Positions 56,686 through 64,000 of a stretch of DNA of 64,000 nt are shown here, one piece after another. The translations under genes and the position numbers were made by a program. The stretch is taken from NCBI RefSeq assembly GCF_001435975.1, contig NZ_AYYR01000053.1, forward strand, positions 72,132-136,131, in the 5' to 3' direction. Below the pieces are notes generated by a model. It saw only the letters and a list, made by a program, of their open reading frames with translations. It was not told the DNA's origin and made no database searches. Origin of the DNA: Secundilactobacillus collinoides DSM 20515 = JCM 1123. GTDB lineage: Bacteria; Bacillota; Bacilli; Lactobacillales; Lactobacillaceae. Within the stretch, counting starts at the first letter, position 1; every line of letters begins with the position of its first letter.

Positions 56686-56792
56686 AGCTTAGCTAGCACC
56701 GTCAATATTGTCAAAAATGATTTCTGATCAAGGCATACCATCACGACACGACCGGATTGCAACCCAGAAATGTGTGAGAAGTTGCTGAATAG

Positions 56793-56840
56793 CAAAAAGG
56801 ATTGCGCCCGACTTTGATCGGTCGGTGCAATCCTTTTTTA
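56793..56840. terminator. Terminator after tagA
   Basis: AAAAAGGATTGC...CCGAC and GTCGG...GCAATCCTTTTTT, a strong stem with T run. Beyond it, up to 56956, is a short gene-free stretch that includes GAGGCACTGAC, also found at 30699-30709. Confidence 0.9.
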
Positions 56841-56956
56841 TATTTGTTTGTGAAGCCGGTAATACTGCGAGGCACTGACCTTGTCGAAACTAGTCGTACA
56901 GGGCACAGGGCTAATGCGTAGGAAACCTTTTCCCCTTAAGGACGCTCCTCCGCACG

Positions 56957-57658
56957 CTATTTCTCCAAATAAAACTCAAATCTCTCCCCAACATACTGGG
57001 TACGCACATATTCGAATGGCGTGCCATCTTGGAGATAGGAAATTTGCCACAGTCGCAGAATGGCATCACCGCGCTTAATATCCAGAAATTCAGCAATACG
57101 TTCTGAAGCTAAGGATGCCGAGACGTTTTGTTTTGCACGACCTGGAATCATGTTCTTCTTAGTTTCCAGTGTCCGATACAGGGAGTCCGTCACTTCCGGC
57201 TTTGATAAGCCCTCCACAATGGTTGCAGGAATCGTGGCGACTTCAAAACTGATTGGCGTACCATCACCATAACGGATTCGTTCCATCCGCAGTACTTGGT
57301 CACCATCTTTGAGTTTCAATTTTTCCGCTTCACTTAATGAAGGGCTCATGATGTGGTAAGAAACTGTTTTGCTTGACGGTTTCTTACCCTGAGCCAGCAT
57401 CACATCGGTAAACCCAGTGACACCGGACATTTTTTCCTGCACCTTTTGGTTAGCAACAAATGTGCCAGACCCAACAAAACGTTCCAAGATTCCCTCTTCA
57501 ACAAGCGTCTGAATCGCTTGACGCAACGTCATTCGACTCACATTAAACTCAACCGCAAGTTCACGTTCAGAGGGAATGCGGTCGCCAACGGACCACTTAC
57601 CACTCTCGATTGACCGCTTAATGTCATTATGAATTTGAATATAAACTGGTGATCCCAT
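56957..57658 (-). CDS. nagR: GntR/HutC family repressor, NagR (YvoA)-like
   Basis: 233 residues: winged-helix domain (SPVYIQIHNDIKRSIESG to VEEGILERFVGSGTFVA) and UTRA effector domain (EKMSGVTGFTDVMLAQGKKP onward). Co-located downstream of nagA (25 bases), as nagR in Bacillus, whose product responds to glucosamine-6-phosphate or N-acetylglucosamine-6-phosphate. Matching dre-like palindromes are at nagA and at the PTS gene at 63.5 kb. Confidence 0.88.
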   Translation of the reverse strand: MGSPVYIQIHNDIKRSIESGKWSVGDRIPSERELAVEFNVSRMTLRQAIQTLVEEGILERFVGSGTFVANQKVQEKMSGVTGFTDVMLAQGKKPSSKTVSYHIMSPSLSEAEKLKLKDGDQVLRMERIRYGDGTPISFEVATIPATIVEGLSKPEVTDSLYRTLETKKNMIPGRAKQNVSASLASERIAEFLDIKRGDAILRLWQISYLQDGTPFEYVRTQYVGERFEFYLEK

Positions 57659-57683
57659 AAAACCAACGACCTTTCTGACTTAC

Positions 57684-58829
57684 TTAATCAGTTTCATCTG
57701 TCGCAAACCGCCGACCAAAACTGTAAGTAGTTTGTAGATTAAGGGCCCGGTCAAATACATTGAAGTCAGCATCCTTACCTGGTTCAAGGGTTCCCTTTTG
57801 TGTCAGGCCAAATTCTTCAGCCTGATTGACGGAAGTCATTTGGACAGCATCCGCAATGCCACAGCCGGTAAAACTCATGATGTTGCGAAAGGCATCGTCA
57901 AATCTAAGAACGGACCCAGCTAAGTTGCCGCTCTCTAAACGGGCTTGCTTGTCCTTAACGATGACCTTTTGTCCACCAAGTTCGCTGATTCCTTCAGGCA
58001 TCCCTTTCGCCCGCATGGAATCAGTTACTAACTCAATACGCTCTGGTCCCTTTTGTTCATAAGCTAATTTAATCATGTCTGGGACGATATGAAAACCGTC
58101 GCAGATCAGTTCAGCGTACATATTTTCTTCAAGCATTGCGTGGCCGGTCACGCCGGGCTCACGGTGTTTAAATTCACGTTGTGCGTTATACAAGTGCGTG
58201 ACGTGAGTTGCTCGACTTGCCAGCATCTGCTCACGGGTTGCATTGCTATGACCCACTGATGGAACAATGTTGTGTGCAAGACAGTAATCCTCAAATTGAG
58301 CTGCTCCTTTGTCTTCAGGCGCGTAGGTAATTAACTTCACTAACCCGCCCGACAATTCGTTCCAATGATCCAATAACGTCACGTCCGGATCCTTAATATA
58401 CTTCTCGGGTTGTGCGCCCTTGTAAATTGCCGCAATGAAGGGACCCTCCAAGTGGACACCCTGAATCACGGGATTTTTTGCAGCCGCCGTCTTAATACCC
58501 GACATCGCGTGGTTAATGTTTTCAGTAGATTGCGTCATGGTCGTCGGAAAGACCGTCGTGATGCCTTCCTTCACCATATCATTGACCATTTCGTTAATTT
58601 GGTCAGGATCACCGTCCATTGAATCAAAGCTATAACCGCCATGGGTATGCACATCAATAAAGCCGGGCACGATCACCTTACCGTTAACGAAGGATACATC
58701 GTCTTTTGGCTGGACCCGGTACTCACTCATCGGACCAACAGCCTCAATTTGTTTGTCAAACCGTAAATAACCGTCAGTAATAACGTCCTCACCAGTGTAA
58801 ATCGTAGCGTGCTTCAACACCGTACTCAT
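57684..58829 (-). CDS. nagA: N-acetylglucosamine-6-phosphate deacetylase
   Basis: Releases acetate from GlcNAc-6-P, giving glucosamine-6-P for wall synthesis or glycolysis. 381 residues, amidohydrolase fold: PGFIDVHTHGGYSFDSMDG (metal site), GVHLEGPFIA, VGHSNATREQM, and the LVTDSM catalytic Asp. GGAGGAAA precedes the ATG. nagB is not nearby. First gene of nagA-nagR. Confidence 0.95.
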   Translation of the reverse strand: MSTVLKHATIYTGEDVITDGYLRFDKQIEAVGPMSEYRVQPKDDVSFVNGKVIVPGFIDVHTHGGYSFDSMDGDPDQINEMVNDMVKEGITTVFPTTMTQSTENINHAMSGIKTAAAKNPVIQGVHLEGPFIAAIYKGAQPEKYIKDPDVTLLDHWNELSGGLVKLITYAPEDKGAAQFEDYCLAHNIVPSVGHSNATREQMLASRATHVTHLYNAQREFKHREPGVTGHAMLEENMYAELICDGFHIVPDMIKLAYEQKGPERIELVTDSMRAKGMPEGISELGGQKVIVKDKQARLESGNLAGSVLRFDDAFRNIMSFTGCGIADAVQMTSVNQAEEFGLTQKGTLEPGKDADFNVFDRALNLQTTYSFGRRFATDETD

Positions 58830-58873
58830 ATATTCGTTTCCTCCTAATAATTCGTTATCGGGTTAACGTCTAT

Positions 58874-58899
58874 ATTATATACCGGTATAGACCAAAAGT
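58874..58899 (-). promoter_or_regulatory. nagA-nagR promoter with dre-like operator
   Basis: CCGGTATAGACCAA (58882-58895) matches the GntR/HutC dre palindrome TGGTATAGACCA at 11 of 12 bases; it adjoins the -10 TATAAT (58874-58879, minus strand). GTCTATA and TATAGAC also form an inverted pair at 58868-58892. Confidence 0.75.
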
Positions 58900-59694
58900 C
58901 TATTCTTCATTATTTTTGGCAATGGTCGCATCAATGCCCTTGACTACAGAAGTCATAAAACCATGCTCCTCCATTGCAAGCAGGCCCGCTACGGTACTGC
59001 CTCCAGGAGAGGAAACTTGATCAATCAAGGCAAACGGGTTATCGTCTGACGACAACACCATTTCTGCAGACCCCTTCACTGCCTGCGCTGCGATTTGCGT
59101 CGCCTGTGCTTTGGTCAAACCGTATTTCACGCCAGCCCGACTCAGTGCGTCAATAAAGAAATAAACGTACGCAGGTGACGATCCAGCCAAGGCTGAAAAC
59201 GTCGCAAAATCATCTTCAGGTAATACCGTCGTACTGCCAATGGCATCAAACAAACCTACGGCCGTCTTTTTAATTTCACCCGTTAATTGATCATTGCCAT
59301 GAATCGCTGTCATACCAGCTAAGATGGCCACATTTAGATTTGGCAGTGTCCGCAAAATTGGCAGATCATAGCCGGCTAATTCTTCAAGCCGATTGAGAGA
59401 CAACCCCGCAACGATAGAAATCAACACTTTCGTCTTCGCACTCAAGACGGGTTCAATTTCGTGCAAAACATCAACAGCTGCATTCGGCGTTACGGCTAAA
59501 ACAACGTAATCGCTTTGTGTTACCAGTGTTTTGTTATCAACAGCAGCAATCACCCCTGTTTTTTCGGCAAACGTTTTGTAGGTCTCGTGGGCACTGTGCA
59601 CAAAGATATCTGTTGCCGGCACGGCCCCTCGTTTTAATAGACCAGTGATAATGGCTTGAGCCATACCACCGACCCCGATAAACCCAATTTTCAT
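58900..59694 (-). CDS. proC: Pyrroline-5-carboxylate reductase
   Basis: Last step of proline synthesis. 264 residues; N-terminal KIGFIGVGGMAQAI Rossmann motif, ALAGSSPAYVYFFIDAL and the signature VSSPGGSTVAGLLAMEEHG. Upstream is a clear -10 TATAAT (minus strand, near 59745) and a 12-base palindrome TGAGCATGCTCA (59712-59723) in the leader, of unknown role. Single gene. Confidence 0.95.
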   Translation of the reverse strand: MKIGFIGVGGMAQAIITGLLKRGAVPATDIFVHSAHETYKTFAEKTGVIAAVDNKTLVTQSDYVVLAVTPNAAVDVLHEIEPVLSAKTKVLISIVAGLSLNRLEELAGYDLPILRTLPNLNVAILAGMTAIHGNDQLTGEIKKTAVGLFDAIGSTTVLPEDDFATFSALAGSSPAYVYFFIDALSRAGVKYGLTKAQATQIAAQAVKGSAEMVLSSDDNPFALIDQVSSPGGSTVAGLLAMEEHGFMTSVVKGIDATIAKNNEE

Positions 59695-59756
59695 GTATTA
59701 ACCTTCTTTACTGAGCATGCTCATTTATTTATTGATAATTACATTATACCAAAAAA

Positions 59757-59776
59757 CACCCCAGACTATCGGGGCA
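59757..59776 (-). terminator. Small GC hairpin before the proC promoter
   Basis: CCCCGA and TCTGGGG arms followed by TGTTTTTT; a second stop for tRNA read-through that merges with the proC promoter. Confidence 0.5.
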
Positions 59777-59906
59777 TTGTTTGATAATATAGCGTTTTCA
59801 TGAATACGTCATTATTTGTCGTATCTTTTATCTTATTACAAGGTAATGCGTGCCCAACTAAACTGTACCATTCTATCATTTAACGCAACATTTCAATAAA
59901 AAAGCA

Positions 59907-59937
59907 CAAAAAAATCAGTCACACACCGTGACTGATC
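59907..59937 (-). terminator. Terminator of the tRNA-Tyr/Gln genes
   Basis: ATCAGTCAC, 5-base loop, GTGACTGAT and seven T on the minus strand, 4 bases past the tRNA-Gln 3' end. Confidence 0.95.
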
Positions 59938-59940
59938 TAG

Positions 59941-60012
59941 TTGGGCTAGCTGGGTTCGAACCAGCGCATCACGGGATCAAAACCCGTTGCCTTACCTCTT
60001 GGCTATAGCCCA
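59941..60012 (-). tRNA. tRNA-Gln (TTG), copy A
   Basis: 72 bases; acceptor TGGGCTA/TAGCCCA, anticodon loop TTTTGAT with TTG, T-arm GGTTCGAACCC. Identical to the copy at 60180-60251. Confidence 0.96.
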
Positions 60013-60019
60013 ATAATGA

Positions 60020-60102
60020 TGGATGGGAGTGGATTCGAACCACCGAACCCGAAGGAGCGGATTTACAGTCCGCCGCGTTTAGCCAGACTTCGCTACCCAT
60101 CC
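60020..60102 (-). tRNA. tRNA-Tyr (GTA), copy A
   Basis: 83-base type II tRNA; acceptor GGATGGG/CCCATCC, anticodon loop CTGTAAA with GTA, short variable stem. Seven bases separate it from tRNA-Gln. Confidence 0.96.
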
Positions 60103-60131
60103 AAAAAAAATATTAAAAATGAACATTTATA

Positions 60132-60160
60132 ATCATACAATAGTCTGTATAATTAGTCAA
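60132..60160 (-). promoter_or_regulatory. Promoter of tRNA cassette A
   Basis: Minus strand -35 TTGACT (60155-60160), 17-base spacer, -10 TATGAT (60132-60137). Confidence 0.85.
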
Positions 60161-60179
60161 CCCGTTTTTCGAGCTGAAA

Positions 60180-60251
60180 TTGGGCTAGCTGGGTTCGAAC
60201 CAGCGCATCACGGGATCAAAACCCGTTGCCTTACCTCTTGGCTATAGCCCA
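60180..60251 (-). tRNA. tRNA-Gln (TTG), copy B
   Basis: Exact copy of the tRNA at 59941-60012, displaced by 239 bases. Confidence 0.96.
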
Positions 60252-60258
60252 ATAATGA

Positions 60259-60341
60259 TGGATGGGAGTGGATTCGAACCACCGAACCCGAAGGAGCGGA
60301 TTTACAGTCCGCCGCGTTTAGCCAGACTTCGCTACCCATCC
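60259..60341 (-). tRNA. tRNA-Tyr (GTA), copy B
   Basis: Exact copy of the tRNA at 60020-60102, with the same 7-base spacer to tRNA-Gln. Confidence 0.96.
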
Positions 60342-60374
60342 ATAAAGGTCGATTCGAAATAAATCAACTTAATT

Positions 60375-60404
60375 ATAATACCAAAAAACAGGGTTAACCG
60401 TCAA
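60375..60404 (-). promoter_or_regulatory. Promoter of tRNA cassette B
   Basis: Minus strand -35 TTGACG (60399-60404), 18-base spacer, -10 TATTAT (60375-60380). Confidence 0.8.
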
Positions 60405-60425
60405 CCATTATTTGAAGTTTGCGGG

Positions 60426-61244
60426 CTAGAGTGTCAGAATTCGAGTACGTTGTCGCCATTCCTCAAAAAATGAGGTTGTCTGCCATTCCCGCCGACGTTT
60501 AGTCCCATACCCTACCGCCTGATCATAGTACATTGTGCCCGCTAGTAATTGCGGCTTAGGATGAATATGCATGTGACCAAACAAGGCCGCCTCAACGTGA
60601 AATTCAGCTAGTAAATCTCCGAGATGGCGACTACCCAGCATTGCAATCATCATGTTCCAGAAACGGTCATCCTGCGTGATATGCAGGTACTCTGGCCGCG
60701 GGACAAAGTGGGTCATGAACAGCACTTTTTTCTGCGCTTCAGCTGCCATACTGAGTTGCGCCCTGACTTGCCCCAAAACGAGCTGCATTCTTTCTGGATC
60801 ACTCAATGGTTGTGGAATGGCACTATCCAACCAGTAAGCTCGTTTCCACTGAGCAAAGCGTTCTTCAGGTCGGTGTAGACTATCTGCAAAACTATAGTCG
60901 TACCACCCGTTGTTACCAATAATGCGCCAATCTGTGCCCGCCACGTCAAGATACTGGTTATGCAGATAAGTATCATCAAGCGGCTGTTCAAGTTCGTCAA
61001 AGGTCACGCCATTGACCATATCGTGATTTCCCGCGATGAAGCGAACGGTAACATCTGGCACAAATTTCTGAAGGTGCTGGGCGTAAGCTAAACTCTTATC
61101 AAAATGGTTGAATAGGTCGCCCGCTATCAAATAAATGTCAACGCCCTGTTGCATCAACCATGTCCCCTGTTGCTGAATCATTTCTGTCACGGAAACTTGA
61201 TTGATGTCAAAATGGTTATCACTGGTCAGGGCTACTTTTACCAT
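60426..61244 (-). CDS. Calcineurin-like metallophosphoesterase
   Basis: 272 residues with the full two-metal motif set: TSDNHFD (Asp9, His11), LIAGDLFNHFD, RFIAGNHDM, FMTHFVP and LFGHMHIHP. Single-domain cytosolic enzyme without signal peptide. The family includes nucleases and phosphatases; the substrate is unknown. It is common in lactobacilli. GGAGAAAAAG is upstream of the ATG. Confidence 0.9.
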   Translation of the reverse strand: MVKVALTSDNHFDINQVSVTEMIQQQGTWLMQQGVDIYLIAGDLFNHFDKSLAYAQHLQKFVPDVTVRFIAGNHDMVNGVTFDELEQPLDDTYLHNQYLDVAGTDWRIIGNNGWYDYSFADSLHRPEERFAQWKRAYWLDSAIPQPLSDPERMQLVLGQVRAQLSMAAEAQKKVLFMTHFVPRPEYLHITQDDRFWNMMIAMLGSRHLGDLLAEFHVEAALFGHMHIHPKPQLLAGTMYYDQAVGYGTKRRREWQTTSFFEEWRQRTRILTL

Positions 61245-61473
61245 ACTATCTTTTTCTCCTTTCTTATATCATTTGGGTTTCATTATTGTTAGGTGAACTC
61301 ATCTGTCTATTCGATTTTTAAATTTTTTTTGGGACTGCGTTGTCAAAGCAAAAATCGAAATTGTCGTACCCATTAAAAAATGCCGAATGTAAGGCCCATA
61401 ATTGGTTACCTGCAATGATTTAACTCAATTGCAAAACAAGTCCCCGGAAACAGGATACTTCCGGCCGTAATGT

Positions 61474-61512
61474 AAAAAAAGAGCTGCGCCACGAATTATC
61501 GTAACACAACTC
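61474..61512 (-). terminator. Terminator of the peptide transporter gene
   Basis: GAGTTGTGTTACG and CGTGGCGCAGCTC pair with several wobbles, then seven T, minus strand. The rest of 61245-61473 holds only a CCGGAA/TTCCGG hairpin (61444-61464). Confidence 0.7.
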
Positions 61513-61525
61513 CTTGTTGTTTGTA

Positions 61526-63004
61526 TTAATCGACACCTGCCATCAGACGCTTAATTGGTTTAACCATGAAGAACAAAATAATGGCAAAGACAATTGAAAC
61601 GATACCGATAACTGTGAAATATTGGACTTCAGTTCCTGGTGTGTAGTACTTAACGATTTGTGAATTAACAGCTTGTCCGGCTGAATCGGCTAAGAACCAC
61701 ATACTCATCATCGACGACTGGAACGCTGCAGGCGCAAGTTTAGTCGTCACTGACAATCCAATTGGTGAAATCAGTAATTCGGCAATTTCAACGATTGCCC
61801 AACTCCCGACCAACCACCATGGGCTGACGTGTGCGGATGTCCCAAACATGCTGACAGGAATCACCATGAACAAATATGAGATACCGGCAAACACCATCCC
61901 AATCGCAAACTTCATTGGTGATGAAGGCTGCTTCTTGCCTAACTTCGTCCACATGATGGCAAAGATCGGCGTGTAGATCAGAATAAATAATGGGTTCAAT
62001 GATTGATAATTGGCCGGGTTAATAACAAAACCGCCAATGTGATTTTGCGTTTGTGACTGGGCAAACATCGCCAAGACAACTGAGCCTTGTTCCTCAATTG
62101 CCCAGAAAATTGCCGCCGCAATAAACAGTGGCACATAGGCCCAGACACGGGACTTCTCGACCTTGGTAACCTTCTTGCTAGTCAGCATCATTGCAAAGTA
62201 TGCAACCGGAGTTAACACGGCAATAATACTCAATAGTGTGATGAAGTTAGCAATGTTTAATGCGCCGAAGACCTTCATAATCAACAGAATCAAGATGAAC
62301 GCAATGGCACCAACGGTTACCCGGAAGGACAGCTTCTTTGCGTCCCCTGGTTCCAATGGATCATCTGGATAAAGGGAATCCTTGCTAAGATACTTATTCC
62401 CACCGTGAAGGTAAAAAACAAGTCCAAAGAACATCCCAATGGCAGCCAATGAGAAACCAGCGTGGAAGTTAAATGACGTCCACATTGTGCTGACAGCCCA
62501 AGGGGCAACAAGTGATCCTAAGTTGATACCAAAGACGAAAATAGTGAACCCTGAATCCCGACGAACATCTTCCTCGGTATAGAGTGACCCAACCATTTCA
62601 GAAACGTTTGGCTTTAACAAACCAGTCCCAATAGTGATTAAGCAGATTGAGATAAACAACGCGATTTTGCCAAATGGTAAGGCCAGGCAAATATGCCCAA
62701 ACATGATTAAAACCCCACCAAAGAAGACAGTTCGACGTGAACCCCAAATACGGTCACTAAGGAAACCACCTAAGACAGAAGACAAATAAACTAGAGAGCC
62801 ATAAATTGACATGATACTGGCGGCAAGACCTTTGTCCATGCCAAGGCCGCCTTTAGCAATTGAGAAATACATATAGTAAATCAGAAGTGCTTTCATACCA
62901 TAATAACTAAACCGTTCCCACATTTCAGTAAAGAACAATGTGGATAGGCCATGCGGTTGGCCAAAGAAGGAACGGTCAAGTTTGTTATCGTTTTGGTTTT
63001 CCAA
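61526..63004 (-). CDS. dtpT: Proton-dependent di/tripeptide transporter (POT family, DtpT)
   Basis: Imports di- and tripeptides with protons. 492 residues with about 14 membrane helices; POT signature FFTEMWERFSYYGMKALLIYY near 25-45, including ExxERFxYYG. Start TTG 63004, 8 bases after GGAGG; longer forms are not supported. Single gene; supplies substrates for PepC. Confidence 0.94.
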   Translation of the reverse strand: MENQNDNKLDRSFFGQPHGLSTLFFTEMWERFSYYGMKALLIYYMYFSIAKGGLGMDKGLAASIMSIYGSLVYLSSVLGGFLSDRIWGSRRTVFFGGVLIMFGHICLALPFGKIALFISICLITIGTGLLKPNVSEMVGSLYTEEDVRRDSGFTIFVFGINLGSLVAPWAVSTMWTSFNFHAGFSLAAIGMFFGLVFYLHGGNKYLSKDSLYPDDPLEPGDAKKLSFRVTVGAIAFILILLIMKVFGALNIANFITLLSIIAVLTPVAYFAMMLTSKKVTKVEKSRVWAYVPLFIAAAIFWAIEEQGSVVLAMFAQSQTQNHIGGFVINPANYQSLNPLFILIYTPIFAIMWTKLGKKQPSSPMKFAIGMVFAGISYLFMVIPVSMFGTSAHVSPWWLVGSWAIVEIAELLISPIGLSVTTKLAPAAFQSSMMSMWFLADSAGQAVNSQIVKYYTPGTEVQYFTVIGIVSIVFAIILFFMVKPIKRLMAGVD

Positions 63005-63241
63005 ACCTGATACCTCCAAACATCTCTCACTTAAGTAAGCCCATTTATTTACCAAAGTGAATAGAAAAAGCCGCGGGTGGTCCGCAACTCATAATTTTCT
63101 AATTGAAACATACAGAGTATTATACCCTCTTAATGAAGGTAACGCAACGTAGTCTCTCTTAGAAACAAGCCGGATTCCGCGACTTAACGCTATTAATATG
63201 GAATGAAATTTTTTTCGAATTATGGCAGATTTACTGATTAA

Positions 63242-63553
63242 CTATTCATTCACCTTATTTTTATCTAATTCGCGCATGGTAAATTTAACCAGACTTTCAC
63301 CATTCAACCAGGCGTAAATATCATCCGGAATTTGTTCTACTTGATCATGCTGTGCTTTGAGTTGATCGTAGTGGTACGAAACCTGTGGTGCAACTAAAAC
63401 AAGGTCACTGTCAGCCATTTCTTGTTCAGCATTCAGAAAGCTCGTTGCTTCAAACGTGATGTCTGCGTGATAGGCCTCAGTTGAACGCATTGCTGATTCC
63501 TTCAATAATTGACTTGAAATACCGCTCCCACATACAATTAATACTTTTGTCAT
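63242..63553 (-). CDS. PTS lactose/cellobiose-family IIB component, stand-alone
   Basis: 103-residue phosphocarrier from ATG 63553, 8 bases after GGGGG. Active-site Cys8 is in LIVCGSGISSQLL, close to the CGAGMSS consensus; the C-terminal LVAPQVSYHYDQLKA is typical. No IIA or IIC gene is next to it (dtpT downstream, tRNAs upstream), so partners are elsewhere. Three dre-like operators precede it, pointing to GlcNAc or chitobiose use. The stretch 63005-63241 is empty. Confidence 0.88.
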   Translation of the reverse strand: MTKVLIVCGSGISSQLLKESAMRSTEAYHADITFEATSFLNAEQEMADSDLVLVAPQVSYHYDQLKAQHDQVEQIPDDIYAWLNGESLVKFTMRELDKNKVNE

Positions 63554-63622
63554 GATGATTACCCCCAACAAGATTTATTTTTAAATTGCGTTTTTGTTCA
63601 CAGACATAGCGTACCACCAATT

Positions 63623-63713
63623 TCTATATACCACAAGTCTATAATCTCAATAAACACGATAAATATCGGCGTTTTAACATCTATACCAATATTTTAAAAG
63701 TGCTATACCAATT
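63623..63713 (-). promoter_or_regulatory. Promoter and three dre-like operators of the IIB gene
   Basis: Minus strand: ATTGGTATAGCACT (about 63699-63712), ATTGGTATAGATGT (63677-63690) and TTGTGGTATATAGA (63623-63636). The last overlaps a -10 TATAGA (63623-63628) that is 16 bases from -35 TTGAGA (63645-63650). All resemble the GntR/NagR dre motif. Confidence 0.7.
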
Positions 63714-63729
63714 GAAACTGTAGACAAAC

Positions 63730-63761
63730 AAAAAAGCCACTAGCTAAACTAGTGACTTTTA
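63730..63761 (-). terminator. Terminator of the rRNA-tRNA operon
   Basis: AAAAGTCACTAG, loop TTTAG, CTAGTGGCTTTTTT, 15 bases past the tRNA-Thr 3' end on the minus strand. Confidence 0.93.
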
Positions 63762-63775
63762 TTAAGCAAATCAAG

Positions 63776-63848
63776 TGCCGGCTGAGGAGCTCGAATCCCC
63801 GACCCTCGGTTTACGATACCGATGCTCTACCAACTGAGCTAAGCCGGC
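63776..63848 (-). tRNA. tRNA-Thr (CGT)
   Basis: 73 bases; acceptor GCCGGCT/AGCCGGC, anticodon loop ATCGTAA with CGT flanked by TCGGT/ACCGA, T-arm GGGGATTCGAGCTCCTC-like. Confidence 0.94.
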
Positions 63849-63863
63849 ATTACAAAATACTGA

Positions 63864-63936
63864 CTCCGGCAGGCGGGCTCGAACCGTCGACAACCTGATT
63901 AACAGTCAGGTGCTCTACCAACTGAGCTATGCCGGA
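63864..63936 (-). tRNA. tRNA-Asn (GTT)
   Basis: 73 bases; acceptor TCCGGCA/TGCCGGA, anticodon loop CTGTTAA with GTT, T-arm CGGTTCGAGCCCG. Between 5S rRNA and tRNA-Thr. Confidence 0.96.
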
Positions 63937-63946
63937 ATAACTATTA

Positions 63947-64000
63947 GCGTGGCAACGTCCTACCCTCGCAGGGGGCGATCCCCCAACTACTCTTGGCGTG
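63947..64000 (-). rRNA. rrf: 5S ribosomal RNA, 3' part (cut by window edge)
   Basis: The minus strand from 64000 reads CACGCCAAGAGTAGTTGGGG, a GATCGCCCCCTGCGAGGGTAG segment, and ends GGACGTTGCCACGC, the conserved 3' half of lactobacillar 5S rRNA. 16S and 23S genes should lie to the right. tRNA-Asn follows 10 bases later. Confidence 0.95.

Noticed and set aside
56881..57078. 65-codon plus-strand frame near the GntR gene
   Set aside because: Half of it is antisense to the regulator gene and it has no ribosome site.

Overview
The window looks like chromosomal core DNA of a low-to-medium GC member of the Lactobacillaceae. The evidence is the gene content and order: groESL, rex, ABC-F, tsaD-rimI-rimI-tsaB; the dnaX-ybaB-recR-yaaL and tmk-darA-holB-yabA-rsmI replication and repair cluster; rpmG-secE-nusG; the lactobacillar dipeptide permease, PepC, D-lactate dehydrogenase, ManO-type PTS cluster and oxygen-tolerant class Ib NrdHEF. 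I do not assign a species. Almost all genes are on the minus strand, and the window ends in the 3' end of a 5S rRNA gene, so transcription runs in the same direction as an rRNA operon lying just beyond the right edge. Many genes start with TTG or GTG rather than ATG; Shine-Dalgarno spacing was used to choose starts.

Layout: 0-5 kb heat-shock chaperonins (CIRCE), Rex redox repressor and an ABC-F ATPase; 5-16.5 kb tRNA t6A modification, acetyltransferases, thioesterase, rRNA methylation, clamp-loader subunits, thymidylate kinase, c-di-AMP receptor, RecR, SRP RNA and tRNA adenosine deaminase; 16.6-20.3 kb NrdR-box-controlled ribonucleotide reductase; 20.5-22.4 kb LOG-family hydrolase and D-lactate dehydrogenase; 22.7-26.9 kb ribosomal protein and transcription factor cluster (L7/L12, L10, L1, L11, NusG, SecE, L33, sigma factor) with an L10 leader and a structured rplK leader; 27-35.7 kb RNA processing, Cys/Glu-tRNA synthetases, PIN-TRAM protein, RadA, dUTPase; 35.8-44.6 kb PepC, phosphoglycerate mutase, AEC permease, LytR-CpsA-Psr ligase, a mannose-family PTS with a frameshifted IID, and a HAD phosphatase; 44.7-49.7 kb tRNA-Leu, homoserine pathway, SprT-like protein and Tex; 50-56.7 kb a P-type ATPase behind a probable Mn2+ riboswitch, NAD salvage (pncB-nadE) and a TagA glycosyltransferase; 56.9-64 kb NagR-type regulator with nagA, proC, a duplicated tRNA-Gln/Tyr cassette, phosphoesterase, peptide transporter, an orphan PTS IIB, and tRNA-Thr/tRNA-Asn/5S.

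Regulatory logic visible in sequence: HrcA/CIRCE on groESL with an extra half-site; Rex autoregulation; NrdR double box on nrdHEF; L10 attenuation; NagR-like (dre) palindromes at both nagA-gntR and an orphan PTS IIB 4.5 kb away; and a yybP-ykoY-like riboswitch ahead of a calcium-type ATPase, pointing to manganese export. The least explained material lies in long intergenic regions: a 97-bp tandem repeat next to a very long hairpin, and at least two further large hairpins with the same flanking framework at 12.1 and 30.5 kb, which together look like an undescribed family of dispersed palindromic elements. No prophage, CRISPR array, insertion sequence or obvious defence island is present.
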